A stretch of DNA of 64,000 nucleotides from Alteromonas genovensis (lineage in GTDB: Bacteria; Pseudomonadota; Gammaproteobacteria; Enterobacterales; Alteromonadaceae): NCBI RefSeq assembly GCF_010500895.1, contig NZ_JAAAWO010000005.1, positions 1 to 64,000 of the forward strand, read 5' to 3'. Below the pieces are notes generated by a model, which was not told the origin of the DNA, did not search any database, and was given only the letters and a program-made list of their open reading frames with translations. How positions within the stretch are numbered: the first letter of the stretch is position 1; each line of letters begins with the position of its first letter. The translations under genes and the position numbers were made by a program. Positions 16,561 through 28,391 of this stretch are shown here, one piece after another.

Positions 16561-16968
16561 TTACTTGTCTAGGTCGTGAGCACGAAACGCATTGGGCAGT
16601 AGTTCACCAATGGTGGTTTCATGCGAATCTCCACTCTTTGTTACCATAGTAACCGGCGTATCATCGCTGGCGAATTCTGCAATTTTTTGTCTACAGCCTC
16701 CGCATGGAAAACACATTTCTTCGTTTGGACTGGCAATAACAATGTGTCCAATACGTTTGTGGCCATTAGATACCATATTGCCAATTGCAGTGGCCTCAGC
16801 ACATTGCCCTAACGGAAACGCAGCGCTTTCAACATTACAGCCTGCGAAAGTCTCCCCAGTACTTGTTTCGATGGCGGCGCCAACTTTAAAGTTAGAGTAG
16901 GGGGAATGTGAGTGTTGCTGTGCGTCAAATGCAAGTTGTGAAAGTTGTTCTAGGTTATTTTTCTTCAT
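16561..16968 (-). CDS. cdd: Cytidine deaminase (homotetrameric type)
   Basis: A 135-residue zinc deaminase that converts cytidine and deoxycytidine to uridine forms in pyrimidine salvage. The zinc and proton-shuttle motif QCAEATAI supplies C56 and E58, and PCGGCRQ supplies C89 and C92, the three-cysteine zinc site of short tetrameric CDAs. Length fits that class (about 130). The ATG at 16968 (AAGG 6 nt upstream) is preferred; a longer frame to 17034 would add 22 unlike residues. It diverges from nlpI across 135 bp. Confidence 0.9.
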   Translation of the reverse strand: MKKNNLEQLSQLAFDAQQHSHSPYSNFKVGAAIETSTGETFAGCNVESAAFPLGQCAEATAIGNMVSNGHKRIGHIVIASPNEEMCFPCGGCRQKIAEFASDDTPVTMVTKSGDSHETTIGELLPNAFRAHDLDK

Positions 16969-17103
16969 GGGTACCTTTGTTACCCGCCTAATGCACTTTA
17001 CTTTTCCTATCAAATGCGAGAAGGTTGGCGGCATCAGCGCCGCTTCAAGTGTATGCTTCTTATACTGGCGGTTTTTTCTTTTTCTACAGAATGCTTTTTT
17101 ACC

Positions 17104-18006
17104 ATGCGCAGAAACGTTAGTCTCATCTTTTTTTCTTTATTCGTTTGTATTTTAACCGGTTGCGCACAAACGCAGCCTGTCGAGCAACGCAGTCAAATGG
17201 GGAACTTGCTTTTAGCAGAGCCAGCACCCGCGAATCCACGTTCGCAAATGGCCATTGCCCGCTATAATCAAGTGCTCACGAGTACCGCATTATCAGATGA
17301 CGACAAAGCAGAACTTCATTTTCAGCGCGGCATGTTATACGACAGCGTAGGGTTGAACGGTTTAGCACAGTTTGACTATAGCCAGGCGATAAATTTAAAG
17401 CCCGACCTTGCTGAAGCCTATAATTCAATTGGCATTCACTACATTCAACAAAACGACTTCATTCAAGCGTATGAGGCGTTTGATTCAACCCTAGAAATTA
17501 ACCCAGATCTCGATTTTGCTTTTCTAAATCGCGGTATTGCACTTTACTACGGCGACAGGGCCGAACTTGCCACCAGCGATTTAGATACGTTTTTTAAAAA
17601 AGACGAAAAAGACCCGTTTAGAGCGTTATGGTCGTATTTTGCCAATCACGCTATATCACCACAGCAAGGCGCAGAGTACTTGGAGTCGGTCAGACCGTTA
17701 CTCGATAACGAACATTGGGCTACTTCATTAGTAGATTTGTTTCTTGGTGTTGTTGACGAAAACGAAGTGCTAAACTCATTGTTACAGGGCATTACTAGTC
17801 AAAAAGCACTTACCGACAGGCTTTGCGAAGCGTACTTTTATTTAGGTAAGTTCCACAGTCAAAATGGTAATAGAGGAATAGCTTCAAACTACTTCAAATT
17901 GGCGCTTAGCACGAATGTTTATGACTATGTAGAACACCGCTACGCGCGTATAGAGTTAAACCGACTGCGTCAGCGCACGGCTGAAGTGTCCACTGATGAT
18001 GAATAA
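17104..18006 (+). CDS. nlpI: NlpI-like TPR lipoprotein
   Basis: A 300-residue lipoprotein: signal peptide with lipobox ILTGC (about C19), then tetratricopeptide repeats covering roughly 60-200 (LHFQRGMLYDSVGLNGLAQF, AYNSIGIHYIQQNDFIQAYE, AFLNRGIALYYGDRAELA) and a helical C-terminal domain. Length equals E. coli NlpI (294). NlpI is an outer-membrane adaptor that brings the protease Prc to peptidoglycan hydrolases. The ATG at 17104 is chosen because it starts the signal peptide; a frame from 17014 adds a second hydrophobic stretch. It is followed 13 bases later by the Sel1/metalloprotease gene. Confidence 0.85.
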   Translation: MRRNVSLIFFSLFVCILTGCAQTQPVEQRSQMGNLLLAEPAPANPRSQMAIARYNQVLTSTALSDDDKAELHFQRGMLYDSVGLNGLAQFDYSQAINLKPDLAEAYNSIGIHYIQQNDFIQAYEAFDSTLEINPDLDFAFLNRGIALYYGDRAELATSDLDTFFKKDEKDPFRALWSYFANHAISPQQGAEYLESVRPLLDNEHWATSLVDLFLGVVDENEVLNSLLQGITSQKALTDRLCEAYFYLGKFHSQNGNRGIASNYFKLALSTNVYDYVEHRYARIELNRLRQRTAEVSTDDE

Positions 18007-18019
18007 ATAAGCCTAGCCC

Positions 18020-19705
18020 ATGCGCGGTTTATTCCTAGCAGTGTTCGCACTGCTCATTGTAGTGGGCGACACTGGTCGCTACGCACCCCAACTTGTGGCT
18101 AATGCGACAACAGCGCTTTCCTACGTGCGAGAGCAAGCACAGCTAAAGCTTCCATCCGAACTTAGTGCTGAAAACACCTATCGGGTGCGATCTGCATTTG
18201 CCTTACTGTGGCACGCAGCACAATTAAATAGTATTGAAGCACAGCAAACACTCATGACGTCTATTGAAGAGATAACGTCTCATCAGTTGAATCCAGAGTC
18301 ACACTTTCCAAGCCCGCCAGGGGAATCTACAGATTCTGATGAGTTATCGCAGGAGCTATCACAAGAGTCTGATGAGCTATCTCAACACCGAGGAAACGAA
18401 CAAACAGCCGCAAACACATCAACCCAAGTACCAAAGCTAAATGCCCTCTATTGGCTTGAGAATCTGGTGTCGATAGATAATGCAGACGCAGCGTGGTTGC
18501 TGTACCAGCTTATCGGTGAACAGAGTGCTTCAGAGCGTTTTATGGCCCTTGCCGCTAAAGGCAATGTTGCTGAAGCGCAATTGGCGTACGCCATGTCGTC
18601 GCAGTCTCCTGACAAGCGTGAGAAGTGGTTAATCCGCGCTGCCGAACAGGAATATTTGCCTGCCCAAGCGGCACTGGCCGACTGGTATTTGCTGCATGAT
18701 CAAAACAAGAAAGCAAAGCCTTTACTTGCTGCCACGGCATCATTAGACATGCAAAGCGCTTTTAAGTATGGCCGGCTATTATGGGATGAGGGCAACGTTG
18801 ATGAAGCAAAAATCTACTTAAAGAAAGCCGCTAATCTTGGTCAGCAACAGGCAAAGGATGCGCTTGCCATTACACAGCGTTACAGCGTAACAGCACTAGG
18901 CGATGTAAAGCCGTTTGACTGGGCACAGGGCAATCAGTGTTTACAACGAATTCAGCCATTTGCGGCCTCGCTGGCTACCATGATCCGTGCCGATAGTTTT
19001 TATCGTCAATTCAATAACGACGAGCGGCTAGCGTCGCTGTCGCTGTGTGTTGCCCCGCCAATTTGGTTACCTAAAGACGCGTTGTCATGCAGCGACGATT
19101 ACAATAATAGAAACGTGCTCGGATGCGACGTAAAGCCATTAGCTAATATCGCGAAAAAGAGGCAGTTTAGCCATGCGGTAGTGGTTGCTAAGCAAGGAAA
19201 GGCAAACGTTCAAAATGGGGTGATGTTTTTAGACATTGGTGATACGTATTCGGTGTTTGTGCACGAGTTAGCCCATTTTGCAGGCTTTGCCGATGAATAT
19301 CCCATTGCCAGAAGCATGGCCAGAAAGATATGTGATATTCAACGTATCAGTGACTTTTCCCCGCCAAACTTAGTGATTGATAGCCCGCACTATTACGCCC
19401 CTGTCGTTACCGTGTCCCGTTGGGCGAAAATAGACCCCAACACAATAGTGGCGAAGGCAAAAACCTGTGAAGGCGTATCTAAAAATAGCTATAAGCCAAG
19501 CCGGCGCATTACTTTCATGGAACACCACGATACAGGAGCCATACCGCCACTGTACTTGGTGCTTTGGCAACAGCAGCTAGAGAAACAGCAGGCTCAACGT
19601 CCTATCTCGATGAATTTTTTCCAAGCATTTCACCACCAGGGCGACCAAAAAGAGGCCGCACACTGGCTTGCCAAATACGAGGCGTTTGTTGGTAAAACCT
19701 CTTAA
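18020..19705 (+). CDS. Exported Sel1-repeat protein with an HExxHxxGxADEY metalloprotease motif
   Basis: A 561-residue protein I do not recognise as a named family. It has an N-terminal hydrophobic signal or anchor (about 3-16), a low-complexity DELSQ-rich stretch near 110-123, and Sel1/TPR-like helices from about 170 to 290 (AALAKGNVAEAQLAYAMS-like units and GNVDEAKIYLKKAANLG). The C-terminal half contains VHELAHFAGFADEY: H415, E416, H419 and a downstream D425-E-Y, resembling the zinc site of M64-type (IgA peptidase-like) metallopeptidases but one residue tighter. Eight or more Cys in the C-terminal half suggest disulfides. It is in an operon with nlpI, so a cell-envelope protease scaffold is a plausible inference. 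It ends 26 bases before the converging cysZ. Confidence 0.75.
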   Translation: MRGLFLAVFALLIVVGDTGRYAPQLVANATTALSYVREQAQLKLPSELSAENTYRVRSAFALLWHAAQLNSIEAQQTLMTSIEEITSHQLNPESHFPSPPGESTDSDELSQELSQESDELSQHRGNEQTAANTSTQVPKLNALYWLENLVSIDNADAAWLLYQLIGEQSASERFMALAAKGNVAEAQLAYAMSSQSPDKREKWLIRAAEQEYLPAQAALADWYLLHDQNKKAKPLLAATASLDMQSAFKYGRLLWDEGNVDEAKIYLKKAANLGQQQAKDALAITQRYSVTALGDVKPFDWAQGNQCLQRIQPFAASLATMIRADSFYRQFNNDERLASLSLCVAPPIWLPKDALSCSDDYNNRNVLGCDVKPLANIAKKRQFSHAVVVAKQGKANVQNGVMFLDIGDTYSVFVHELAHFAGFADEYPIARSMARKICDIQRISDFSPPNLVIDSPHYYAPVVTVSRWAKIDPNTIVAKAKTCEGVSKNSYKPSRRITFMEHHDTGAIPPLYLVLWQQQLEKQQAQRPISMNFFQAFHHQGDQKEAAHWLAKYEAFVGKTS

Positions 19706-19730
19706 AAAGTTAAAGACTCTCAGGTTCTTT

Positions 19731-20480
19731 CTAGTTTCCCAGCGACGTTTGTGCGTCTTGTTTTAGTTCATTTACCCACATTGCGGTGGCGCCACAAATG
19801 GCAACTGGCATAATAATAAAGTTAACCACGGGAATAAGTGAAAACACATTCACCATCATACCAAACGTCAGCGCCTTTCCTTTGTGTTCTGATAAATGAA
19901 GGCGCATGCGTGTAAAGGGCACTTTATGATTGTCGTAAGGATAATCACAGTACTGAATCGCCATCATCCAAGCGTTAAAGAGAAACCACAGTACTTGGCC
20001 AATAACGGGTAGTAGAAAAAAGAGAATAAGAAAACCAATAGCGCGAGGTAAATACCATGCAAGTTTTGTCACTTCCCGACCAATAGTGCGCGGTATGTCT
20101 TTAACCAATGCCATTACACCTTCATCGCCTAATGCCTCACCGGATAAATGTCGTTCTACTTTTTCTGACAATACGCCGTTAAAAGGTGCGGCAATCCAAT
20201 TAGCAAGGGTGCCAAAAATAAGCGCAAATATTAATAGAACGCTTATTACTGCTAGTGGCCACAATAAAAAGGTAATTGCTGTTTTGACCCATCCTAACCA
20301 TTCTGGGACTAAATTAATGACATAGGAGATACCAGTTTCAATTTGGCCAAATAAAAAATAAAACGCCAACGAAAACAAAATAAGGTTAATGCTGAAGGGA
20401 ACAAAAACGAACCGCTTTAGCCCTTTGGTTTTAATAAGCGAAAAACCCATAAAAAAATAGTGTACGCCGCCAGAACTCAT
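19731..20480 (-). CDS. cysZ: Sulfate transporter CysZ
   Basis: A 249-residue inner-membrane protein of the CysZ/EI24 family, which carries sulfate into the cell for cysteine synthesis. The family opening (GVHYFFMGFSLIKTKGLKRF), hydrophobic helices at about 25-45, 65-100, 145-175 and 205-235, and the AAPFNGVLSEKVE and YDNHKVPF segments are conserved. GGAG lies just before the ATG at 20480. It diverges from smc across 266 bp. In E. coli cysZ also sits by zipA and ligA, which are next here after smc. Confidence 0.9.
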   Translation of the reverse strand: MSSGGVHYFFMGFSLIKTKGLKRFVFVPFSINLILFSLAFYFLFGQIETGISYVINLVPEWLGWVKTAITFLLWPLAVISVLLIFALIFGTLANWIAAPFNGVLSEKVERHLSGEALGDEGVMALVKDIPRTIGREVTKLAWYLPRAIGFLILFFLLPVIGQVLWFLFNAWMMAIQYCDYPYDNHKVPFTRMRLHLSEHKGKALTFGMMVNVFSLIPVVNFIIMPVAICGATAMWVNELKQDAQTSLGN

Positions 20481-20746
20481 TCGCTCTCCTTTGATAAATC
20501 AGCTGCTTCGGTGATATGAAACTAATAATAACATCTTAATGCCAAGGGCGTGTCAGACTTAAATGTTAATTGTTACAAGCTGTATGTTTTGGTAGAGTCT
20601 TTGCCAATAATAACAACTAAAACAAAGTGCTATTACATTGTAACGTGTAATGGCATGTTAACTGGTATACGCAACTAACGTGATTACCCTTAATTTTCTG
20701 CCTTGCACTGAGCGTATGAGTTACCGCCAGCGACTGAGGACTTTGT

Positions 20747-23700
20747 GTGCGTCTTAAAAAGATAAAGCTTGCGGGCTTTAAATCTTTCGTTGAGCCTACC
20801 TCTATACCATTTCCTGGTGAAATGACGGCTGTGGTTGGGCCAAACGGTTGCGGAAAATCTAACGTAATTGATGCTGTTCGTTGGGTGCTCGGCGAGAGTT
20901 CAGCCAAGAACTTGCGCGGCGACGCCATGACTGACGTTATCTTTAACGGTTCATCATCGAGAAAGCCCGTTGGCCAATGTAGCGTTGAATTGATATTCGA
21001 TAATAGCTCTGGTCGAATATCTGGCGAGTATGCTAACTACAACGAACTGTCTGTTAAACGCCTGGTTACTCGAGAGGCGCAATCTACATATTTCCTTAAC
21101 GGGGCGAAATGTCGTCGACGGGACGTCACCGATCTATTTTTGGGAACCGGGCTAGGGCCGCGTTCTTACGCCATCATCGAGCAAGGTATGATATCGCGCT
21201 TGATAGAGTCTAAGCCGCAAGAATTAAGAGTATTCATTGAAGAAGCGGCAGGTATTTCCAAGTACAAAGAGCGCAGACGAGAAACAGAAAACAGAATAAA
21301 GCACACCCAAGACAATTTAGAGCGCCTTACTGATGTAAGGGATGAATTGGGTAGGCAGCTAGAAAAACTGCAAAGGCAAGCCGCAGCGGCAACAAAATAT
21401 AAAGCGTTGAGAGCGCAAGCGAGAGATCTTAAAGGCCAGTTAGCAGCAATTCGGTTTTTGAAAAACAGTGAGCATATAGACAAATTAGAACAAAACAAAA
21501 GCGGGCTCACCGCTGAGATGGACGCGTTAATTGCTCGCCAGCAAGGTGATGAAGCGGGTGCAATGGCCTATAAAGAGCAGCAGGCAGAATTAAAACAGTC
21601 TATAGATGATTTACAACAATCACTTTTCTCAACAAGCACTGCCATTACCCGTTTAGAGCAAAACGCGCTGCACGCCAAGCAAAGGGTGTCGCAAGTAGAG
21701 CAGGAAATTACGCGGTTAGCACAGCAACAAAGCCTACTCAGTACCTCCTTGAGTGAAGCACAATCGTCGCTATCGAGTTCTAATGCTGCCTTAGTCGATA
21801 TTGAGCCGGAAATTGAGCTTAAAGAAGCGGAGCTTTATAGCGTTAAGGAGCGATTTGAAGACGGTGAGCAAGCACTGCGTGATTTTAATGCAAGGGCACG
21901 AGAGCAAGAGTCCACTTATAATCAACTGAAAAGCAAAGTGCAGCAATGCCATAGTCAAATTCAGTCTTTGATGAGCGTGCAGCTAAGAACGTCACAACGG
22001 ATTTCTGACATTCAGCAAGAATTAGCACAAACTGAGAATGAAGATTACGAAGAGCAAAGTACGTTATTAGACGCGCAACTCGAAGAAGCTGAAATTAATC
22101 AAAGTGAACAAAAAGATGCTATTCACGATATAGAGCAGGATGAATTACTGGCGTTAAACGCGGTTAAGCAGCGTGTTTCTGAACTTGATAGCGTGAAAAG
22201 TAGATGGCAAGCCATACAGTCTAGCTACACGGCGTTGTTAGCGCTACAAAGTGACGCTTCGCGGCAGTTCGTCAGTGGTGGCGGTAAAGGCGTTGACAGT
22301 AAAGGCGATGACAGTAAAGACAGCCATGATAGTAAAGAGAAAATAGCGGAAACTCTGTGGCAGTCAATGACGGCACCTGAGCGCCTTGCCCCGTGTATCG
22401 AAGTTATCCTCAATCAGTTCAACCAGCCTTTACTGGCAAACCAAAACGATATATCTGCACTTTATGAAGAAAGCAATGCGTTACCAAATGGCGTGCGAAT
22501 TTATACACATCAGGCTTTCATTACCCATGCTCGTACCGGCACATTAGCCCATGCAATTCTTGAGCAGAAACAGACCGAAAAAGTACCAGGCTTTTTAAAC
22601 GATATTTTTCTTTGCGAGACAGACAGCGAGCTATTTAGCACGTACACCCAGAAGAAGTTAAAAGACACAGACAAAAGTGCCATTTCATTAACGGGTTTAT
22701 GGTGTGGTACCAACTGGATAGTGAAGCCAGGTGATATTGAAGACGGTGTATTGCAACGAGCAAATAAACTCTCACAACTAGAGCTTGAGCTCGTTGAATT
22801 AGAGCAGGCTAAAAGCGTGTGTGCTGATGCGCTAGAAAGAGAAGAGCAAAACCTCAATCAAGTACGAGAGGCAAAGCAGCGTTTACAATCATCAATAATG
22901 GAAAGCGAAGGTGCCTTGCAGCAACTAAAAAACGCCCGCTCATTAATTGAAATGCAGCAACAGCAGCAGCAAGTGAGATGCAAAAAATTATATGACGAGC
23001 TGTCATCTCAGCAAGAATTGCACAAAGACGAGGAAGCGCAGTTAGAACAGCTTTCTGAAGATCTCGCCGTGCACGAGGCTCAGCTGATTGAGTCTGAGGA
23101 TTACATGAGTGGCGTGGTTGAAAAGCGCGAACTAGCAGAGCGCAATCTCAACGAGCTTCGCGGACAAGTTGAGATGCTAACGTCTACAAAACATGAACTT
23201 GCATTAAAGAAACAACAGTTAGATAACCACCAGCAGCTGTATCGCGAACAGGTTACGCGTAACGAAAGTCAGATGGGCGAGTACGCTGAAACCACCGCCA
23301 GACTTAATGACGAACTGTCAAAACTCACTTCACCACAAGAGCGTCAGCACGAAGAGCTACAGCACTTACTGCACACCAAATCGGAGCTTGAACAATCGCG
23401 CAGTGAGGCACTTGTGCGTTTGGAAGAGGTTGAGCAATGGCTACGAGAAGCCGAAAAAGGGCAGCAGTCATTAGCGAAAGACATTCAAGCTAGGCAAGCA
23501 CATATTGAATCTTTGAATATTGAAATTGAGGGCTTTCGTGTTCGCGCTAATACAGTATTAGAGCAGCTTGACGAGTCAAATCAGTCTCTTAAAGCACTTT
23601 TGGCTGAATTGCCAAGTGATGCTGATGAAAAGATATGGCAACAAGAGTTGGAAAAAACACAAGCAAGTTTGCAGCGTTTAGGCGCAGTAAATTTGGCCGC

Positions 23701-24292
23701 AGTAGAAGAGTTTGAAACTCAATCACAGCGAAAGGCCCATCTTGATGAGCAAAATAATGATTTAACCGACGCGCTGGAAACCCTTCAATCTGCTATTCGT
23801 AAAATAGATAAAGAAACAAGAACGCGTTTTTCGAATACCTTCGAGCAGGTTAATGAAGATTTAAAAACACTGTTTCCAAAGGTGTTTGGTGGTGGTTCTG
23901 CCTACCTTGCGCTTACCGATGACGACTTGTTAGAAACGGGTGTCACCATAATGGCTCGGCCACCTGGCAAGAAAAATAGCACAATTCATCTTTTAAGCGG
24001 TGGAGAAAAAGCGTTAACCGCTTTATCATTGGTTTTTGCAATTTTTAGATTAAATCCGGCGCCGTTCTGCCTTCTTGATGAAGTTGATGCACCATTAGAT
24101 GATGCAAACGTTGGGCGTTTTTGTAATTTGGTGTCGGAAATGTCGCAAACAGTGCAGTTTATTTATATAACCCATAATAAGATAGCGATGGAAATGGCAA
24201 GTCACCTTACTGGTGTCACAATGGCGGAGCCAGGAGTGTCGCGGATGGTAGCCGTTGATGTTGATGAAGCCGTTGCATTCGCAGAAGCATAA
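20747..24292 (+). CDS. smc: Chromosome segregation ATPase SMC
   Basis: An 1181-residue SMC ATPase, which condenses and organises the chromosome as a dimer with ScpA/ScpB. The N-terminal head has Walker A GPNGCGKSN (31-39), two long coiled-coil arms flank a hinge at about 500-680, and the C-terminal head has the signature LSGGEKALTALSL (about 1083-1095) and Walker B FCLLDEVDAPLDD (about 1107-1118). Start is GTG. Just before the hinge, near residue 505, there is a Gly/Ser/Asp/Lys insert with repeated DSK units (GGKGVDSKGDDSKDSHDSKE), unusual for SMC. The nearby zipA gene starts 19 bases after it. Confidence 0.92.
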   Translation: MRLKKIKLAGFKSFVEPTSIPFPGEMTAVVGPNGCGKSNVIDAVRWVLGESSAKNLRGDAMTDVIFNGSSSRKPVGQCSVELIFDNSSGRISGEYANYNELSVKRLVTREAQSTYFLNGAKCRRRDVTDLFLGTGLGPRSYAIIEQGMISRLIESKPQELRVFIEEAAGISKYKERRRETENRIKHTQDNLERLTDVRDELGRQLEKLQRQAAAATKYKALRAQARDLKGQLAAIRFLKNSEHIDKLEQNKSGLTAEMDALIARQQGDEAGAMAYKEQQAELKQSIDDLQQSLFSTSTAITRLEQNALHAKQRVSQVEQEITRLAQQQSLLSTSLSEAQSSLSSSNAALVDIEPEIELKEAELYSVKERFEDGEQALRDFNARAREQESTYNQLKSKVQQCHSQIQSLMSVQLRTSQRISDIQQELAQTENEDYEEQSTLLDAQLEEAEINQSEQKDAIHDIEQDELLALNAVKQRVSELDSVKSRWQAIQSSYTALLALQSDASRQFVSGGGKGVDSKGDDSKDSHDSKEKIAETLWQSMTAPERLAPCIEVILNQFNQPLLANQNDISALYEESNALPNGVRIYTHQAFITHARTGTLAHAILEQKQTEKVPGFLNDIFLCETDSELFSTYTQKKLKDTDKSAISLTGLWCGTNWIVKPGDIEDGVLQRANKLSQLELELVELEQAKSVCADALEREEQNLNQVREAKQRLQSSIMESEGALQQLKNARSLIEMQQQQQQVRCKKLYDELSSQQELHKDEEAQLEQLSEDLAVHEAQLIESEDYMSGVVEKRELAERNLNELRGQVEMLTSTKHELALKKQQLDNHQQLYREQVTRNESQMGEYAETTARLNDELSKLTSPQERQHEELQHLLHTKSELEQSRSEALVRLEEVEQWLREAEKGQQSLAKDIQARQAHIESLNIEIEGFRVRANTVLEQLDESNQSLKALLAELPSDADEKIWQQELEKTQASLQRLGAVNLAAVEEFETQSQRKAHLDEQNNDLTDALETLQSAIRKIDKETRTRFSNTFEQVNEDLKTLFPKVFGGGSAYLALTDDDLLETGVTIMARPPGKKNSTIHLLSGGEKALTALSLVFAIFRLNPAPFCLLDEVDAPLDDANVGRFCNLVSEMSQTVQFIYITHNKIAMEMASHLTGVTMAEPGVSRMVAVDVDEAVAFAEA

Positions 24293-24311
24293 CAAAGGGC
24301 GAAAGAATTAA

Positions 24312-25961
24312 ATGGAAGATGAATTACGTCTATTTTTACTGTTAGGTGGTTCTGTTTTTATCATAGGCATTTTGGCCCATGGTATATGGAAAATCAGAAA
24401 AAATAGTAAGCCAGAGCGCAAGGAACGTTTAGAGCCACGACAGTGGAACGATAGCCCAGATAGCGATGTTGAAAGTGATGGAGCATCAGATAACGGTGGG
24501 TTCGACGAACTCGGTGTAGGCAGTGTTCGCGTCATTGGCGGCAACCGTTCGTTTCATGGTGATGACGCTGATGAGAACCGCTTTAATTCAGATAACGAGC
24601 ACACGTTGTCAGGCGGTGATAATGGCACTTTCAGTAATATCAGCAACGATTCCAGTAGCAACGATTCCAGTGCGTTTGCCGATGACGCTGATAGAAAGTC
24701 ATTTGCGGAAAATAGAACGCAAGGCGACGACGACGCTTCCCGTTTATCTGATAACGCAAATTCGGTCAATATCGAGCAGGAAGGTGATGATGCCCAAGAG
24801 CAGCGCTCTACGCTTTATGGCTCAGTGATCACCAATCCAAAGCCCCATTTGCAAGGCCAGAGCCGCTCCTCTAGTGACACTGCACCGGTTCAAAATGACA
24901 ACATAGCAGATTTTCCAGAGCCTCCAGGCTTCTTGTTGAAGGAATCTGAAGCGGCTTCTCATGGGTCTCAAGCGATTGAACAAAGCGACGCTGAAAACGA
25001 GAGTTCGGAGTCTCTTTCTGATTCAACCAGCAGTGTAAGTACGAGCGCACAAAATAATGCATCAGAGACGGCAGAACATTCAGCCGACGCTGCCAATACA
25101 GCGAGTGAGTCGAAAAAATACCAGCGTTCTGAAGTACCGAAAGCTACCTCGACGTTGTATGTAGATGCGACTAAAGAAGATACTTGTGAAACGAGTGCTC
25201 TAGAAAACGGCGCTTCAGAGTCTAAAATTGTAGAAGGTCAGTTTGATAAAACAGCTGCACCGCAGCGGGTAGAACCTACTTTTTCTGGCTCATTGCGAGA
25301 GAAGGGCGAAAATGAACGTGCGGCCAGTCATCACGATGAGCTTGCTGGTGAGAGAAAACGATTCTCGAAAACCAAACGTACAAAGCCCGCGGCGAGAAAA
25401 CGGGAAGAGCCAAACTTTGGTGATGATCAAATGCGTATCGATTTCGACGATAACGATACTCAATCTTCTAATCAGGCTTCTAGCGCGTCCTCTAATCAGG
25501 CCGCATCAAACGAGTCCTCTCACACAGCCGCACAAGAAGTGTTAGTGCTGAATGTGCGAGCAAAGAATGACTTGCCTATATCTGGAGCGGCTTTACTGCC
25601 TATGCTACTGACGTTGGGTTTCAAATTTGGCGATCAGGATATTTTTCACCGCCACGTTAACTCAAACGGAAAGGGACCTGTGTTGTTTAGCCTTGCTAAT
25701 ATGTTCAAGCCAGGCGTGTTCGATATAGACAATTTAGAGAACTTTGACACCCAAGGCATCTCGCTGTTTATGATCCTGCCCATTGAAGGCGATCCGCATC
25801 AAGTGTTTAATATGATGCATAATGCGGCTCGCAAATTAGCTGATGAATTCGATGCACAAGTGCTCGATGGTCGTCGCAGCGTGTTAACAAAACAAGGACT
25901 GCAGCAGTACGTTGAGAAAATTCGAGAATTTGAGCGCAAGCGAATGATTTCGCGTAGCTAG
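24312..25961 (+). CDS. zipA: Cell division protein ZipA
   Basis: A 549-residue division protein that anchors FtsZ to the inner membrane. A single N-terminal helix (about 5-27) is followed by basic residues, then a very long acidic Ser/Asp/Asn/Glu-rich linker (about 40-405) and the C-terminal ZipA domain that binds FtsZ (VLVLNVRAKNDLPISGAALL to the end). E. coli ZipA is about 330 residues, so the linker is the difference; it contains repeated SSNQA and NDSS units, consistent with expansion. It follows smc and precedes ligA. GGGCGAA lies before the ATG. Confidence 0.92.
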   Translation: MEDELRLFLLLGGSVFIIGILAHGIWKIRKNSKPERKERLEPRQWNDSPDSDVESDGASDNGGFDELGVGSVRVIGGNRSFHGDDADENRFNSDNEHTLSGGDNGTFSNISNDSSSNDSSAFADDADRKSFAENRTQGDDDASRLSDNANSVNIEQEGDDAQEQRSTLYGSVITNPKPHLQGQSRSSSDTAPVQNDNIADFPEPPGFLLKESEAASHGSQAIEQSDAENESSESLSDSTSSVSTSAQNNASETAEHSADAANTASESKKYQRSEVPKATSTLYVDATKEDTCETSALENGASESKIVEGQFDKTAAPQRVEPTFSGSLREKGENERAASHHDELAGERKRFSKTKRTKPAARKREEPNFGDDQMRIDFDDNDTQSSNQASSASSNQAASNESSHTAAQEVLVLNVRAKNDLPISGAALLPMLLTLGFKFGDQDIFHRHVNSNGKGPVLFSLANMFKPGVFDIDNLENFDTQGISLFMILPIEGDPHQVFNMMHNAARKLADEFDAQVLDGRRSVLTKQGLQQYVEKIREFERKRMISRS

Positions 25962-26012
25962 GTAGAGGCTTAGCTAGAACAGAGCTATCTAGAACCGCTT
26001 GGGTAATTTATA

Positions 26013-26038
26013 AGGACTTGCTTATCAAGTCCTTTTTT
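26013..26038 (+). terminator. Terminator between zipA and ligA
   Basis: AAGGACTTG/CAAGTCCTT stem with loop CTTAT, followed by TTTTCATT, about 52 bases after the zipA stop. It suggests zipA and ligA are separate transcripts or that ligA is read by partial read-through. Confidence 0.8.
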
Positions 26039-26082
26039 CATTTAAACAGATGTCTGTAGAGAAATTCATGATACCTGTTTAG

Positions 26083-28155
<2,073 letters not shown>

Positions 28156-28338
28156 AGTTGCTTCAAAAGTGGATAGCGGCGCTAGAAAATATAGTTATCA
28201 TATACGGCGCCGTTGTTCATTGAGTTAACAACACTCTTCATCAAGAGAGCATTGCGATTGTAGGGGGTGTGTGTATTACGGGGCTATCTTACAAAGCTAT
28301 ATTACAGAGATGTTTTATAGAGATAGTTTACAGAGCTG

Positions 28339-28391
28339 TATCGTAAAAAACTATCGTAAAAGCTGATAGCAAAAAACCTATAGTAAAAAGC
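28339..28391. repeat. 12-15-bp degenerate tandem repeat
   Basis: Four units of about TATCGTAAAAAAC begin at 28339, 28352, 28367 and 28379, directly against the stop codon of the DUF2062 gene. Confidence 0.75.

Noticed and set aside
17014..17103. Upstream extension of nlpI
   Set aside because: It would place a second hydrophobic stretch before the lipobox signal peptide and crowd the divergent cdd promoter.
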